From contig JAVBMB010000079.1 in assembly GCA_031552995.1 (NCBI GenBank), positions 1-29,627 of the forward strand: 29,627 nt of DNA, given 5' to 3'. A program made the translations under genes and the position numbers. Every line of letters starts with the position of its first letter. The first letter of the stretch is position 1. The stretch comes from JAVBMB01 sp031552995. Its GTDB lineage: Bacteria; Bacillota; Clostridia; Oscillospirales; Butyricicoccaceae. Shown here in pieces: positions 23,039-29,627 of this stretch. Under the pieces are notes generated by a model that made no database searches, was not told where the DNA came from, and worked only from the letters and a program-made list of their open reading frames with translations.

Positions 23039-24324
23039 ACACTTCTGAGGTTAACACTCCCGCTCATCATAGCAACTATGCTCTTGGTGCTATCCTCTTG
23101 AGTGAGATCCTTGTGAATGATGAGCATAAGCCTGGTACCTGCCGCCACGGGGATATTCAGGTTGTTTACAATGTTCTCGAACGTCGCGCCTTTAGTTACG
23201 TTACCGGTCAATGGTGGTGTCATAACCACCTTGGTTCCAGGAATGGCAACAAAACGCGGTGTGGTGGTTTTAGAGAACAACTGCATATACATGTTTGCTG
23301 AAGCAGCGCCCAGATCTACATCTTCAATAGTCATCATAGACACGCCCATATCGGTAATCACGCTGTCACGGGCGGTGAAAAACGGAAACCCGGCGATGAG
23401 GCCGTCGGCGACCTCCAATGTCCCGTCAATCAGTGGATGCGGCAATTCGCCGTGCACACCAAACCCAACAGAATGTGGGTGCTGGTTGGCATGCATAAAA
23501 ATGGCGAAAGGCAACCCTGTGGAATAGGGAATAAGTGAGCCGGATAAGTCAGCACCTGTAGGACCGACCTCACCCTGGATGCCTTGAGGGCCTTCCGGTC
23601 CTTCCAAACCCTGTGGGCCTGTAGGACCAATCTCACCCCGGATACCCTGAGGGCCTTCCGGTCCTATCAACCCCTGGGGGCCTATCGGACCAACCAGCCC
23701 CTGGATGCCTTGCGGTCCAATCGGCCCCTCAATACCTTGAACACCCTGGGCACCTTCAGCTCCCTGAGGACCTTGCGGGCCCTCAATGCCTTGCGGACCC
23801 TGAAGCCCTTCTGCACCCTGAGGACCTTCCGGTCCCACCGGGCCGGGGACAGTGCTGTCCGCTCCCGTCGCACCTGTTACACCACGAATGCCCTGCGGCC
23901 CCATCGGTCCTATCGGGCCGGGGACAGTGCTGTCCGCTCCCGTCGCACCTGTTACACCACGAATGCCCTGCGGCCCCATCGGCCCCATCGGCCCTATCGG
24001 GCCGGGGACAGTGCTGTCCGCTCCGGTCGCCCCTGTTACACCACGAATGCCCTGCGGGCCCTGCGGGCCCATCGGGCCGGGGACAGTGCTGTCCGCTCCG
24101 GTCGCCCCGGTTACACCTTGAATGCCCTGCGGCCCCATCGGCCCCATCGGGCCGGGGACAGTGCTGTCCGCTCCGGTCGCCCCTGTTACACCGCGAATAC
24201 CCTGAGGGCCCATCGGCCCCATCGGACCAGCGGGACCGGGGTCACCTTTGTCCCCCTTGTCGCCTTTACAATACCACGGACAACAACGCGTCTTCCAGCA
24301 ATTATCATTATTTGGATAATACAT
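23035..24324 (-). CDS. Collagen-like spore-surface protein with BclB-type C-terminal domain
   Basis: The 429-residue protein starts at ATG 24324 behind AAAAGGAG. A short N-terminus holds four cysteines (C9, C14, C15, C19). Residues 21-258 are Gly-X-Y collagen repeats. The first half has five copies of a unit ending GVTGATGAD-STVP, so the triplet register is broken by STVP each time. The second half is rich in GPQ and GPE triplets. Residues 261-429 resemble the C-terminal domain of BclB: LIPYSTGLP, then QLFSKTTTPRFVAIPGTKV, TPPLTGNV and IPVAAGTRLMLII. BclA and BclB form trimeric hair-like filaments on the Bacillus exosporium, often glycosylated on Thr. The same role is likely here. It is the first gene of a three-gene operon. 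Confidence 0.88.
   Translation of the reverse strand: MYYPNNDNCWKTRCCPWYCKGDKGDKGDPGPAGPMGPMGPQGIRGVTGATGADSTVPGPMGPMGPQGIQGVTGATGADSTVPGPMGPQGPQGIRGVTGATGADSTVPGPIGPMGPMGPQGIRGVTGATGADSTVPGPIGPMGPQGIRGVTGATGADSTVPGPVGPEGPQGAEGLQGPQGIEGPQGPQGAEGAQGVQGIEGPIGPQGIQGLVGPIGPQGLIGPEGPQGIRGEIGPTGPQGLEGPEGPQGIQGEVGPTGADLSGSLIPYSTGLPFAIFMHANQHPHSVGFGVHGELPHPLIDGTLEVADGLIAGFPFFTARDSVITDMGVSMMTIEDVDLGAASANMYMQLFSKTTTPRFVAIPGTKVVMTPPLTGNVTKGATFENIVNNLNIPVAAGTRLMLIIHKDLTQEDSTKSIVAMMSGSVNLRSV
23845..24234 (-). repeat. Tandem 72-84 base repeats inside the collagen-like gene
   Basis: Five near-identical copies encode GP-(I/M)-GP-(M)-GPQGI-(R/Q)-GVTGATGADSTVP. They differ mainly in the number of GPM triplets, which suggests copy-number change by slippage or recombination. 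Such tracts often vary between strains. Confidence 0.85.
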
Positions 24325-24396
24325 TATTCAACACTCCTTTTTTAAAGTGCGCTGACAAAAGTCATCACTGTTATAACCAAGTGGGTTTGCATACAA

Positions 24397-24445
24397 TTAA
24401 TCCCAACGTCCTCATTATATGCGTTTACCAAACGATTGGTAACTG
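24397..24445. repeat. Promoter/operator module, copy A
   Basis: This 49-base module matches copy B at 25099-25146 at roughly four of five positions. It contains a perfect 18-bp palindrome, TTACCAA-ACGA-TTGGTAA (24425-24442), overlapping the -35 of the collagen operon promoter. It is the size and shape of a TetR-family operator. Confidence 0.6.
24413..24440 (-). promoter_or_regulatory. SigmaK/sigmaE-like promoter of the collagen operon
   Basis: On the - strand ACC (24440-24438) is followed after 16 bases by CATATAATG (24421-24413). The sigmaK consensus is AC, 16-17 bases, CATAnnnTA; only the last base differs. TATAAT inside it, with TTACCA 17 bases upstream, could also be read as a weak sigmaA promoter. 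It lies about 90 bases before the collagen-like start codon. Confidence 0.5.
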
Positions 24446-24662
24446 ATAGTGAAGATGTATATTTCACGAGATTTGGGTCCGCTCCGCTTATCTCTGAAGA
24501 AGGAGAGTATTAAAAAAATATATTTTGTGTTTCTCTTAAAAAACGATGGCTTATAAACGATAAGCGCTGTTATAGTATATATCTCCGACTTAACAGTGCT
24601 GTTTATAATAAATCAGCGCTATGTACGGAGCTTTGCTATACGCATCATGTGGTGGCACATGA
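24446..24662. other. AT-rich spacer with a GCGCTGTT-type repeat
   Basis: No gene is visible. An inverted repeat AGCGCTG/CAGCGCT (24563-24569, 24614-24620) encloses a second, related copy (AGTGCTGTTTATAATA near 24595-24610). No T-run follows it, so it is a poor terminator for the AbrB gene. Confidence 0.35.
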
Positions 24663-24938
24663 TTACTTCACGTCCTTAATAAATCTGGCGGCAAGTTCCA
24701 GCAGACTACAGAGATCCATGGCATCAGATGTACAGGCAGTCGCACGGACATCGTGGCCCTGTGTCTGCTGCAGCATCTCATTATCGTCGGGCACGGTAGC
24801 TTTTTTGACGACTATCTTTCCGTTTTCTGCCGTCAAGCTGACGGTATCACCATTGTCGACGCCGAGGTACTGACGGAGAGTCTGCGGGATCAGCACTTTT
24901 CCTTTTCTATCCACTATTTTGAATACGGTTTTACTCAT
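24663..24938 (-). CDS. AbrB/SpoVT-family transition regulator
   Basis: I start the protein at ATG 24938, giving 91 residues that begin MSKTVFKIVDRKGKVLIPQT as AbrB proteins do; AAGAAGG lies eight bases upstream. The longer open frame adds 25 residues that do not fit the family. Residues about 4-47 are the swapped-hairpin DNA-binding domain (KVLIPQTLRQYLGV, GDTVSLTAENGKIVVKK). The rest, about 48-91, is an acidic linker and a helix (SLLELAARFIKDVK) that may form dimers or tetramers. AbrB, Abh and SpoVT control the shift to stationary phase and spore formation. Its place beside a spore-surface operon, with the same upstream module, suggests it works in the same programme; this is inference. Confidence 0.8.
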   Translation of the reverse strand: MSKTVFKIVDRKGKVLIPQTLRQYLGVDNGDTVSLTAENGKIVVKKATVPDDNEMLQQTQGHDVRATACTSDAMDLCSLLELAARFIKDVK

Positions 24939-25098
24939 TGCATTTGCCTTCTTTCCAAATATGTTGTGTTTACAGGAAGCGGATCTGTATATCGTTGCGC
25001 CTGAGTTAATCATATTGAATAAATATTTGCGCTTATTGGCTACTGGCAGTATTGAGCCACTTCGCCGGAAAATTTGACGTTACTGTGGGCGCTTGCAG

Positions 25099-25146
25099 TT
25101 AATCCCCACACCTTATTGTATGTGCTTATTAAACGATTGGTAACTG
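25099..25146. repeat. Promoter/operator module, copy B
   Basis: This 48-base relative of copy A lies between the divergent AbrB and TetR genes. The palindrome is weaker: TTATTAA-ACGA-TTGGTAA (25126-25143), with one intact arm. Its - strand promoter is a perfect match to CATAnnnTA, and it lies close upstream of the TetR promoter. Confidence 0.6.
25114..25141 (-). promoter_or_regulatory. SigmaK/sigmaE-like promoter of the AbrB gene
   Basis: On the - strand ACC (25141-25139), a 16-base spacer and CATACAATA (25122-25114) match the sigmaK consensus fully. CATACAAT also matches the sigmaE -10. It lies about 175 bases before the AbrB start. Confidence 0.5.
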
Positions 25147-25163
25147 GACACCGAGCTTATATG

Positions 25164-25169
25164 TATAAT
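25164..25169 (+). promoter_or_regulatory. -10 box of the TetR gene
   Basis: A perfect TATAAT lies about 58 bases before the GTG start. The region where the -35 should be overlaps the end of palindrome B, so the regulator could repress itself. No good -35 is seen. Confidence 0.45.
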
Positions 25170-25226
25170 AAACTTCTTTAATCCGTCATAGAATAAATAT
25201 AAACTTTTTATATTGGAGGGAGTAAA

Positions 25227-25838
25227 GTGATTGAACTAGATACAAAGTCTCAAATACTGTCGGCTGCCATAGGCCTCTTTGCTCGTCATGGATATGAAAA
25301 GACGACGATGAGGACAATTGCCCGAAAAGTAGGGATTACATCGGCAAGCATTTATTATTTTTTCGATTCAAAGGAGGGTCTGTTAGAAACAATTTTTTGC
25401 GAATTTGAGTCCAATTTCACCAAATACAGAAATTCGCCCGATAATATTTTGAATGCCGCGCTGGAAAAACCACTTTCCGAAGTGTTAAGCATGATATTCT
25501 ACACGTTCGGGAGTCCCGATGAGCAATACAGAATGATGACGCTATCTCGTGTTGTCCTGTCGCTTCAATATGAAAACGTCGCCGCGCAGGAGCTATATGA
25601 AAAGGTAATGGTAAGTGATGCCTTGGATTATGGGGTGAAAGTCCTGAAGGGTTTGCATTCTATAGGAAAAATCAAGGAAATCGATTTTGAATGGACCGCA
25701 TTTACTTTTCATGCTTTTGCGCTGTTCATATTTCAAATGAGTCAGCGACACATTGAGCCCTTTACAAACAGCAGTTATAAATTCAGAGAGGGCATCCGCT
25801 ATTTTTGTACAACCTTTGCCCAAATAATTGGGATATAA
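25227..25838 (+). CDS. TetR-family transcriptional regulator
   Basis: The 203-residue protein starts at GTG 25227 behind TGGAGGGAG. The N-terminal TetR helix-turn-helix covers residues 6-57: ILSAAIGLFARHGYEKTT, MRTIARKVGITSASIYYFFD, then SKEGLLETIF. The remaining helices (about 60-203) form the ligand and dimer domain; FHAFALFIFQMSQRH is hydrophobic and could line a pocket for a small, greasy ligand, which is inference. The gene diverges from the AbrB gene. TetR proteins commonly bind palindromes of 15-20 bp near their own promoter, and palindrome B sits there. The perfect copy at the collagen operon promoter would be a second target. A strong terminator follows. Confidence 0.88.
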   Translation: MIELDTKSQILSAAIGLFARHGYEKTTMRTIARKVGITSASIYYFFDSKEGLLETIFCEFESNFTKYRNSPDNILNAALEKPLSEVLSMIFYTFGSPDEQYRMMTLSRVVLSLQYENVAAQELYEKVMVSDALDYGVKVLKGLHSIGKIKEIDFEWTAFTFHAFALFIFQMSQRHIEPFTNSSYKFREGIRYFCTTFAQIIGI

Positions 25839-25880
25839 GCTGCCAATATGAAAACGGCTTAAAACAAGCATTATATAAAG

Positions 25881-25925
25881 CGAAAATACACCTGCACGGT
25901 CTTTTGCCGTGCAGGTGTATTTTCG
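25881..25925 (+). terminator. Long hairpin terminator after the TetR gene
   Basis: A perfect 19-bp stem (25881-25899 with 25907-25925) around a 7-base loop contains AAAATA on the left arm and TATTTT on the right. It lies 43 bases after the TetR stop. Confidence 0.8.
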
Positions 25926-26330
25926 TAAGCCTATGGTGATAGGGCCGGCCAGTTTAATGGCAGATGGCAAATTGTTGCACATAATCCTCAGAGCTCATTG
26001 AGACAGCTAGGCGGGATTCGGGCCAATTGGATTGAGTATGAAGAACCGTTCTTCCTCAGTGAAGCTGCTGATGGTAAGGAGCGTTGCAAAACTAGCGGCG
26101 CAGCACCATATCAAGATGCCAAAAGCGGTACAGTGTATTCACAGCATGTGCCGGCCGCGCATATCTTGTCATGGAATGCAATGTATGTCGAAATATATCC
26201 AAGCAATATTTATATGCCAGCTGCCAGCGCTAAATACTGCTCGTGTCGTACGAGTATGACAATACTAAAGAGAGCTAAATATTATGGCTGTCCTTTTCCA
26301 AACAACTATGGTAGAAAGGAATATTTGGAT
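25926..26330. other. Region upstream of the EAL gene without a supported gene
   Basis: A frame joined to the EAL gene is open back to 25998, but its translation resembles no sensor domain and the likely start with a ribosome binding site is at 26331. An AT-rich stretch near 26275-26285 may hold the promoter. I see no RNA gene. Confidence 0.4.
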
Positions 26331-28610
26331 ATGAAAAGCGCAAGAACAATAAATAATGTGCATATCAATCACATTTATTTAATCGCGCTGATTATTTGTC
26401 TGGCATATTTCGGCGCCAGCCTGATGTTTATACGATATACCGGCGCACTGAACCAGTCGGAAACCATCGGTTATATTCAAAATGCCATTCAGCAAACCAA
26501 ATTTGCTCTTAAGCAACATATACAGGATGAGTTTGACACTCTTAGGGTGGCGGCTGTGGTCGCTCAGGGCAGAAACCTGCTGATCGACGACGAGGTTCTT
26601 CGTGCGCTCGTTAACGGACTTGGCGCTCACAATGACTATCTGACAATTGGCTTTGCCGACATTAGCGGGCAAGCTCTTTGGATTGACCGGTATAATAGAG
26701 AATATCGGGCAAACCTTTCCGGTGAAGGGTTTATTGAGCGCGCCCTTTCCGGTGAAGTATCACTAAGCGAAGCTTATTATAATGAGACCAGCGGGCAAAA
26801 TGTACATTATTACGCTGTACCGATTTATGACAGGAAAACAAATGCGGTCGAGGGAGTTTTGTTTGCCGCTGACCCGCAGGACGAGTTTAGAAATATTGTC
26901 GATCACTCTCTTTACGCAGGGAAGGGGCTTTCTCACATCATTGATAGCGAGGGCAATTATATTGTACAATCCGAAAGCCCTCTCGCGCTTGGCATCGGAA
27001 CCAGCATTTTTGATTTGCAGACACCGTTGAAAAGAACGATTGAACAAGAGATACGGAATGATTTGAGCGCGAGAAATGCGGGGTATCTGGTAAAAGCATT
27101 CTATGGCGAAAACAGGCTAATCGCTTATGCGCCGCTAGATATTAACGACTGGAATGTATTCTACGCCGTGCCGGAAAACTTGGTCAGTGCGGGGCTTAAA
27201 AATATCATGTCGGGGGCAATCGCCGTTGTGGGCATTGCCACAGCAGTTTTTATCTTTTTTATCGCACTCATTCACACAATCAACAACAAAAGCCAAAAAG
27301 CGATGGAAAGCCTTGCTTTCGTCGATCCTGTCACGGGGCATCGAAGCTTTCATAAATTTATATTAGATTCAGAAAAAATTTTGGAAGAAACAAAAGATAT
27401 CCATTATGCCGTTTGCTTCACCAGCATCAAGGATTTTCAATATATCAATGATTTGTATGGCCGGGACGTTGGGGATCGTCTGCTGCGCTATCTGGCAGAT
27501 TTCCAGCAAACCATCTCTCAGGAAGGCGAAATTTCCTGCCGTATCTGCGAACACACCTTTGTCGCATTGCGCAGATACCAGAGCAAGAATGAAATTGAGC
27601 TGCGTTTTGAAAGCGCCGCTCAGCATTTGGCAGTTTTCCCCGAAACCTTTTCACGGGGATATAAGCCGGAACTGTACGGCGGAGTATATTTGCTCGACAC
27701 GACAGACGGAAGCCTGACGCTCAACGATATGCTTGACAGGGCGGTTTCCGCACATGAAAGTGCAAAATCCTCCGGCGGGATAAGACGGTTTGATTTTTAT
27801 TCCAAAGAGATGAGAGATGAAAACCTGTGGAAGACCGAGCTGGAGTCCAAAATGGAAGAGGCACTTGAAAATGGCGAATTTCAAATGTATTTACAGCCGA
27901 AAATCGATATTCAGCACGGGGATCGTATATGCGGTGCGGAGGCACTGGTCCGCTGGGCTTCACCGGAAAAAGGGTTGATACCGCCGGGGCGCTTTATTGA
28001 TCTGTTCGAGAAAAACGGGTTCATTTTGAAGCTTGACCGTTTCATATTTGACAGAGCTTGCAGATATTATAAAGAAAATTTTTTGGATGGCGGGATGGCA
28101 AACTTCGTTTTGTCGGTGAATATATCTCGACTTGCGCTGATGCGACCGGATTTTATATGTTCTTATATCGAAATCAAGCAGGGATATGGCATCCCGGACG
28201 GCTGTATAGAGCTGGAGTTTACTGAGAATCTTGTTTTCGGGGATGAGTCGCTTTTTAAAGACGTCATTAATAATTGCAAACGAAATGGCTTTCTGTGTTC
28301 CATGGATGATTTTGGGTCGGGTTATTCATCTCTCAATATGCTTAAATCCATCTATATGGATGTTCTTAAGCTGGACCGGCAATTCTTCCTGCAAGGACAT
28401 GATGTTGACCGTGGCTGGAAACTTGTAAAAAGCATTATCGCAATGGCAAAATCTTTGAACATGAAAACTGTAGCCGAAGGCGTCGACGAACAGTCGCAAA
28501 TTGATCGGCTTCGTGCCACAGGGTGTGATATAATACAGGGGTATGTTTTTGCACAACCGATGCCGGCGGAGGTATTTAAAAAGTTTGTGGAATCCTGGCC
28601 GGATCAATGA
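26331..28610 (+). CDS. Membrane c-di-GMP phosphodiesterase: Cache, degenerate GGDEF, EAL
   Basis: I start the protein at ATG 26331 (AAAGGA upstream), giving 759 residues that open directly into TM1 (about 14-36). An extracytoplasmic dCache-like sensor (about 40-288; SGQALWIDRYNREYRANLSG, YYAVPIYDRKT, GLSHIIDSEGNYIV) is followed by TM2 (292-320). The GGDEF domain (about 327-486) has lost its active motif, which reads RICEHTF near 404-410, so it cannot make c-di-GMP but may bind GTP. The EAL domain (about 500-757) keeps the catalytic set: EAL at 537-539, SVNISR, ELEFTEN, DDFGSGYSS with the DD pair at 659-660, LKLDR, VAEGVD and QGY. It should hydrolyse c-di-GMP to pGpG in response to an outside ligand and so alter surface attachment or motility. 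Confidence 0.9.
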   Translation: MKSARTINNVHINHIYLIALIICLAYFGASLMFIRYTGALNQSETIGYIQNAIQQTKFALKQHIQDEFDTLRVAAVVAQGRNLLIDDEVLRALVNGLGAHNDYLTIGFADISGQALWIDRYNREYRANLSGEGFIERALSGEVSLSEAYYNETSGQNVHYYAVPIYDRKTNAVEGVLFAADPQDEFRNIVDHSLYAGKGLSHIIDSEGNYIVQSESPLALGIGTSIFDLQTPLKRTIEQEIRNDLSARNAGYLVKAFYGENRLIAYAPLDINDWNVFYAVPENLVSAGLKNIMSGAIAVVGIATAVFIFFIALIHTINNKSQKAMESLAFVDPVTGHRSFHKFILDSEKILEETKDIHYAVCFTSIKDFQYINDLYGRDVGDRLLRYLADFQQTISQEGEISCRICEHTFVALRRYQSKNEIELRFESAAQHLAVFPETFSRGYKPELYGGVYLLDTTDGSLTLNDMLDRAVSAHESAKSSGGIRRFDFYSKEMRDENLWKTELESKMEEALENGEFQMYLQPKIDIQHGDRICGAEALVRWASPEKGLIPPGRFIDLFEKNGFILKLDRFIFDRACRYYKENFLDGGMANFVLSVNISRLALMRPDFICSYIEIKQGYGIPDGCIELEFTENLVFGDESLFKDVINNCKRNGFLCSMDDFGSGYSSLNMLKSIYMDVLKLDRQFFLQGHDVDRGWKLVKSIIAMAKSLNMKTVAEGVDEQSQIDRLRATGCDIIQGYVFAQPMPAEVFKKFVESWPDQ

Positions 28611-28665
28611 GATACTTGCAAGAAAAGGTTGTCGATTCTCTTCGAAAACCGTATGATTCGAAATA

Positions 28666-28713
28666 AATAGTAGCTATGCCGCAATCTAAAGAGACCGCGG
28701 CATAGCTATTATT
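28666..28713 (+). terminator. Terminator after the phosphodiesterase gene
   Basis: A 17-bp stem (28666-28682 with 28697-28713, one G-T type mismatch) with a 14-base loop lies 55 bases after the stop codon. A/T-rich bases flank both sides, but the T-run is short. Confidence 0.6.
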
Positions 28714-28943
28714 AACTGAAGGCCTATTGAAGGAAGTTTTCCTATATTTTTGTGCGCGCCGGGCTGCTCTTTTGGGCGGCCGGGCGGCTTTGCTATCTTT
28801 CTGACGGTATTAGAATGCCATTTTTCTTTACTGAGGTCAGAAAAGCGGCGTAATGCTTCCGATTCTCAATACTCATTTTCCCCGGACGGTTGCGCAGGAT
28901 AATCATCTAAGCATCCTTTATATCTTATTGGCAAAATACCATC
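28714..28943. other. Intergenic region between convergent genes
   Basis: It holds a GC-rich hairpin, GGCTGCTC-TTTT-GGGCGGCC, near 28764-28783, with no T-run after it on the + strand. No gene and no clear terminator for the - strand GLUG gene was seen. Confidence 0.35.
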
Positions 28944-29627
28944 TCAATTTTCAGGGTTGTCAAACAGCGTTGGTCTGCCCAGCGTGGCGATGGTCGAGGT
29001 ATCCCACACGGTGGCGGTGTTCCACCCCTGCGCGGCAATAAGCGCAACCAGATTGTTCTGAGTAGTCCCCTGGCCGTCGAGTCCATTGGGGTTATCGACC
29101 GGAGTGACCGGTATGCCGCCGGAGGTTAGGACCATTGTGTTTAGGGCATAATTGGATACAAGCTGCGCGCCGCTGCCAAGCGCGGCGCAGACACGATGTG
29201 CTATGCCGCCCGCAGCCGTGGCCGCAACCGAGGGGTTGAGCGCGAAACTCATGGCCAGCATTCCTATTTCGGCGCCGTCGTTGACAAGACTCGAGGCCAG
29301 GCCTCCCGCACCGGAACGGCAGGATACCGCGCCTGCGGCATAGCAGCGTTCGACATTCGAGCCTGTGCCGGACCCGAGCAGACCGCCTGCGTTGTTGTTG
29401 GGCGTGGAAGCGGAGCCGATTGCATAGCTGTCCCGGATGAGCAGCCGGTGCGTACTGAGACCAACCAACCCGGCGGCTACGTCGTCACCCGCGCTGACGC
29501 TGTTTCCGGTGGCAAAGCAGCGATCTATTAGTGCATAGGCAAGCGTGCCGGCAAACCCGGCCGTCGACACGTTTGCGATGAGGCCGGTTTCGGTGCCGTT
29601 TATATTTCCGCGCGCCTGGCATAACAC
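28944..29627 (-). CDS. GLUG-repeat surface protein, C-terminal part, runs off the right edge
   Basis: The frame is open from the right edge to TGA 28946-28944, about 227 residues; the first visible codon, GTG, need not be the start. Repeats of the GLUG type occur every 30-40 residues: CFATGNSVSAGDDVAAGLVG, then DSYAIGSAS followed by NAGGLLG, CYAAGAVSCRSGAGGLAS and, more diverged, SFALN and NYALN. The pattern is S/C-Y/F-A-x-G followed by AGGL-G. Such repeats form beta helices in large adhesins and peptidase-like surface proteins of Firmicutes. The protein ends WDTSTIATLGRPTLFDNPEN without an SLH, LPxTG or membrane anchor, so any anchor must lie upstream. The gene converges on the phosphodiesterase gene. 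Confidence 0.75.
   Translation of the reverse strand: MLCQARGNINGTETGLIANVSTAGFAGTLAYALIDRCFATGNSVSAGDDVAAGLVGLSTHRLLIRDSYAIGSASTPNNNAGGLLGSGTGSNVERCYAAGAVSCRSGAGGLASSLVNDGAEIGMLAMSFALNPSVAATAAGGIAHRVCAALGSGAQLVSNYALNTMVLTSGGIPVTPVDNPNGLDGQGTTQNNLVALIAAQGWNTATVWDTSTIATLGRPTLFDNPEN

Noticed and set aside
23845..24234. CRISPR-like array
   Set aside because: The repeated units are contiguous collagen codons with no unique spacers.
23584..24345. 253-codon + strand frame rich in Arg, Thr and Ala
   Set aside because: It is the antisense shadow of the collagen GPQ/GPM repeats, has no ribosome binding site, and its repeats exist only because the collagen repeats do.
25998..26330. N-terminal extension of the phosphodiesterase by 111 residues
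   Set aside because: The translation has no domain character, and the start at 26331 has a ribosome binding site and leads straight into the first membrane segment, as in the family.

Overview
The window looks like chromosomal DNA of an endospore-forming, Gram-positive anaerobe of the Clostridia, perhaps related to the Oscillospirales. The reasons are two surface proteins with SLH (S-layer homology) anchors, a collagen-like protein with a BclB-type (spore surface) C-terminal domain, an AbrB/SpoVT-type regulator, promoter-like sites resembling those of mother-cell sigma factors (sigmaK/sigmaE), strong AGGAGG-type ribosome binding sites, and no outer-membrane genes. The taxon is inferred from gene content only.

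Region 1 (1-3500, + strand): the tail of a LuxR-type regulator with its terminator, then an eight-cysteine zinc-ribbon protein, a lipoprotein with two tandem copies of one domain, and a fibro-slime/SLH surface protein. A long bidirectional hairpin closes the region. Region 2 (3755-15513, - strand): a 3314-residue secreted SLH protein takes up about a third of the window. Upstream of it lie a terminator-like leader hairpin, a GC-rich highly folded island (13919-14206), and a regulator with a MerR/excisionase-like N-terminus and a LuxR-like C-terminus.

Region 3 (15660-21129): a small decayed gene, then a module on the - strand in the order response regulator, short-loop histidine kinase, ABC ATPase, 854-residue FtsX-type permease. 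This is the layout of antimicrobial-peptide sensing and detoxification systems. Between kinase and ATPase sit a folded repeat (three hairpins inside an outer stem, plus further palindromes) and a possible operator. Region 4 (21469-22051) is a lipoprotein pseudogene broken by several stops and frameshifts.

Region 5 (22143-25838) is the most interesting part. A tightly overlapping three-gene operon encodes a collagen-like BclB-type protein, a cysteine-rich protein and a protein with a SpaA/Cna-B-like (prealbumin-like) domain. The last two share a C-terminal motif, TLTD-x2-Y-x2-LPI. A roughly 48-bp module carrying an 18-bp palindrome and a sigmaK/sigmaE-like promoter occurs twice: once before this operon and once between divergent AbrB-family and TetR-family genes. 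I infer a spore-surface (exosporium or appendage) system controlled by mother-cell sigma factors and possibly by the TetR protein.

Region 6 (25839-29627): a membrane-bound Cache/degenerate-GGDEF/EAL c-di-GMP phosphodiesterase, then the C-terminal end of a GLUG-repeat surface protein that runs off the right edge. Overall the window is dominated by cell-surface proteins and signalling. No tRNA, rRNA, CRISPR array or intact transposase was seen.
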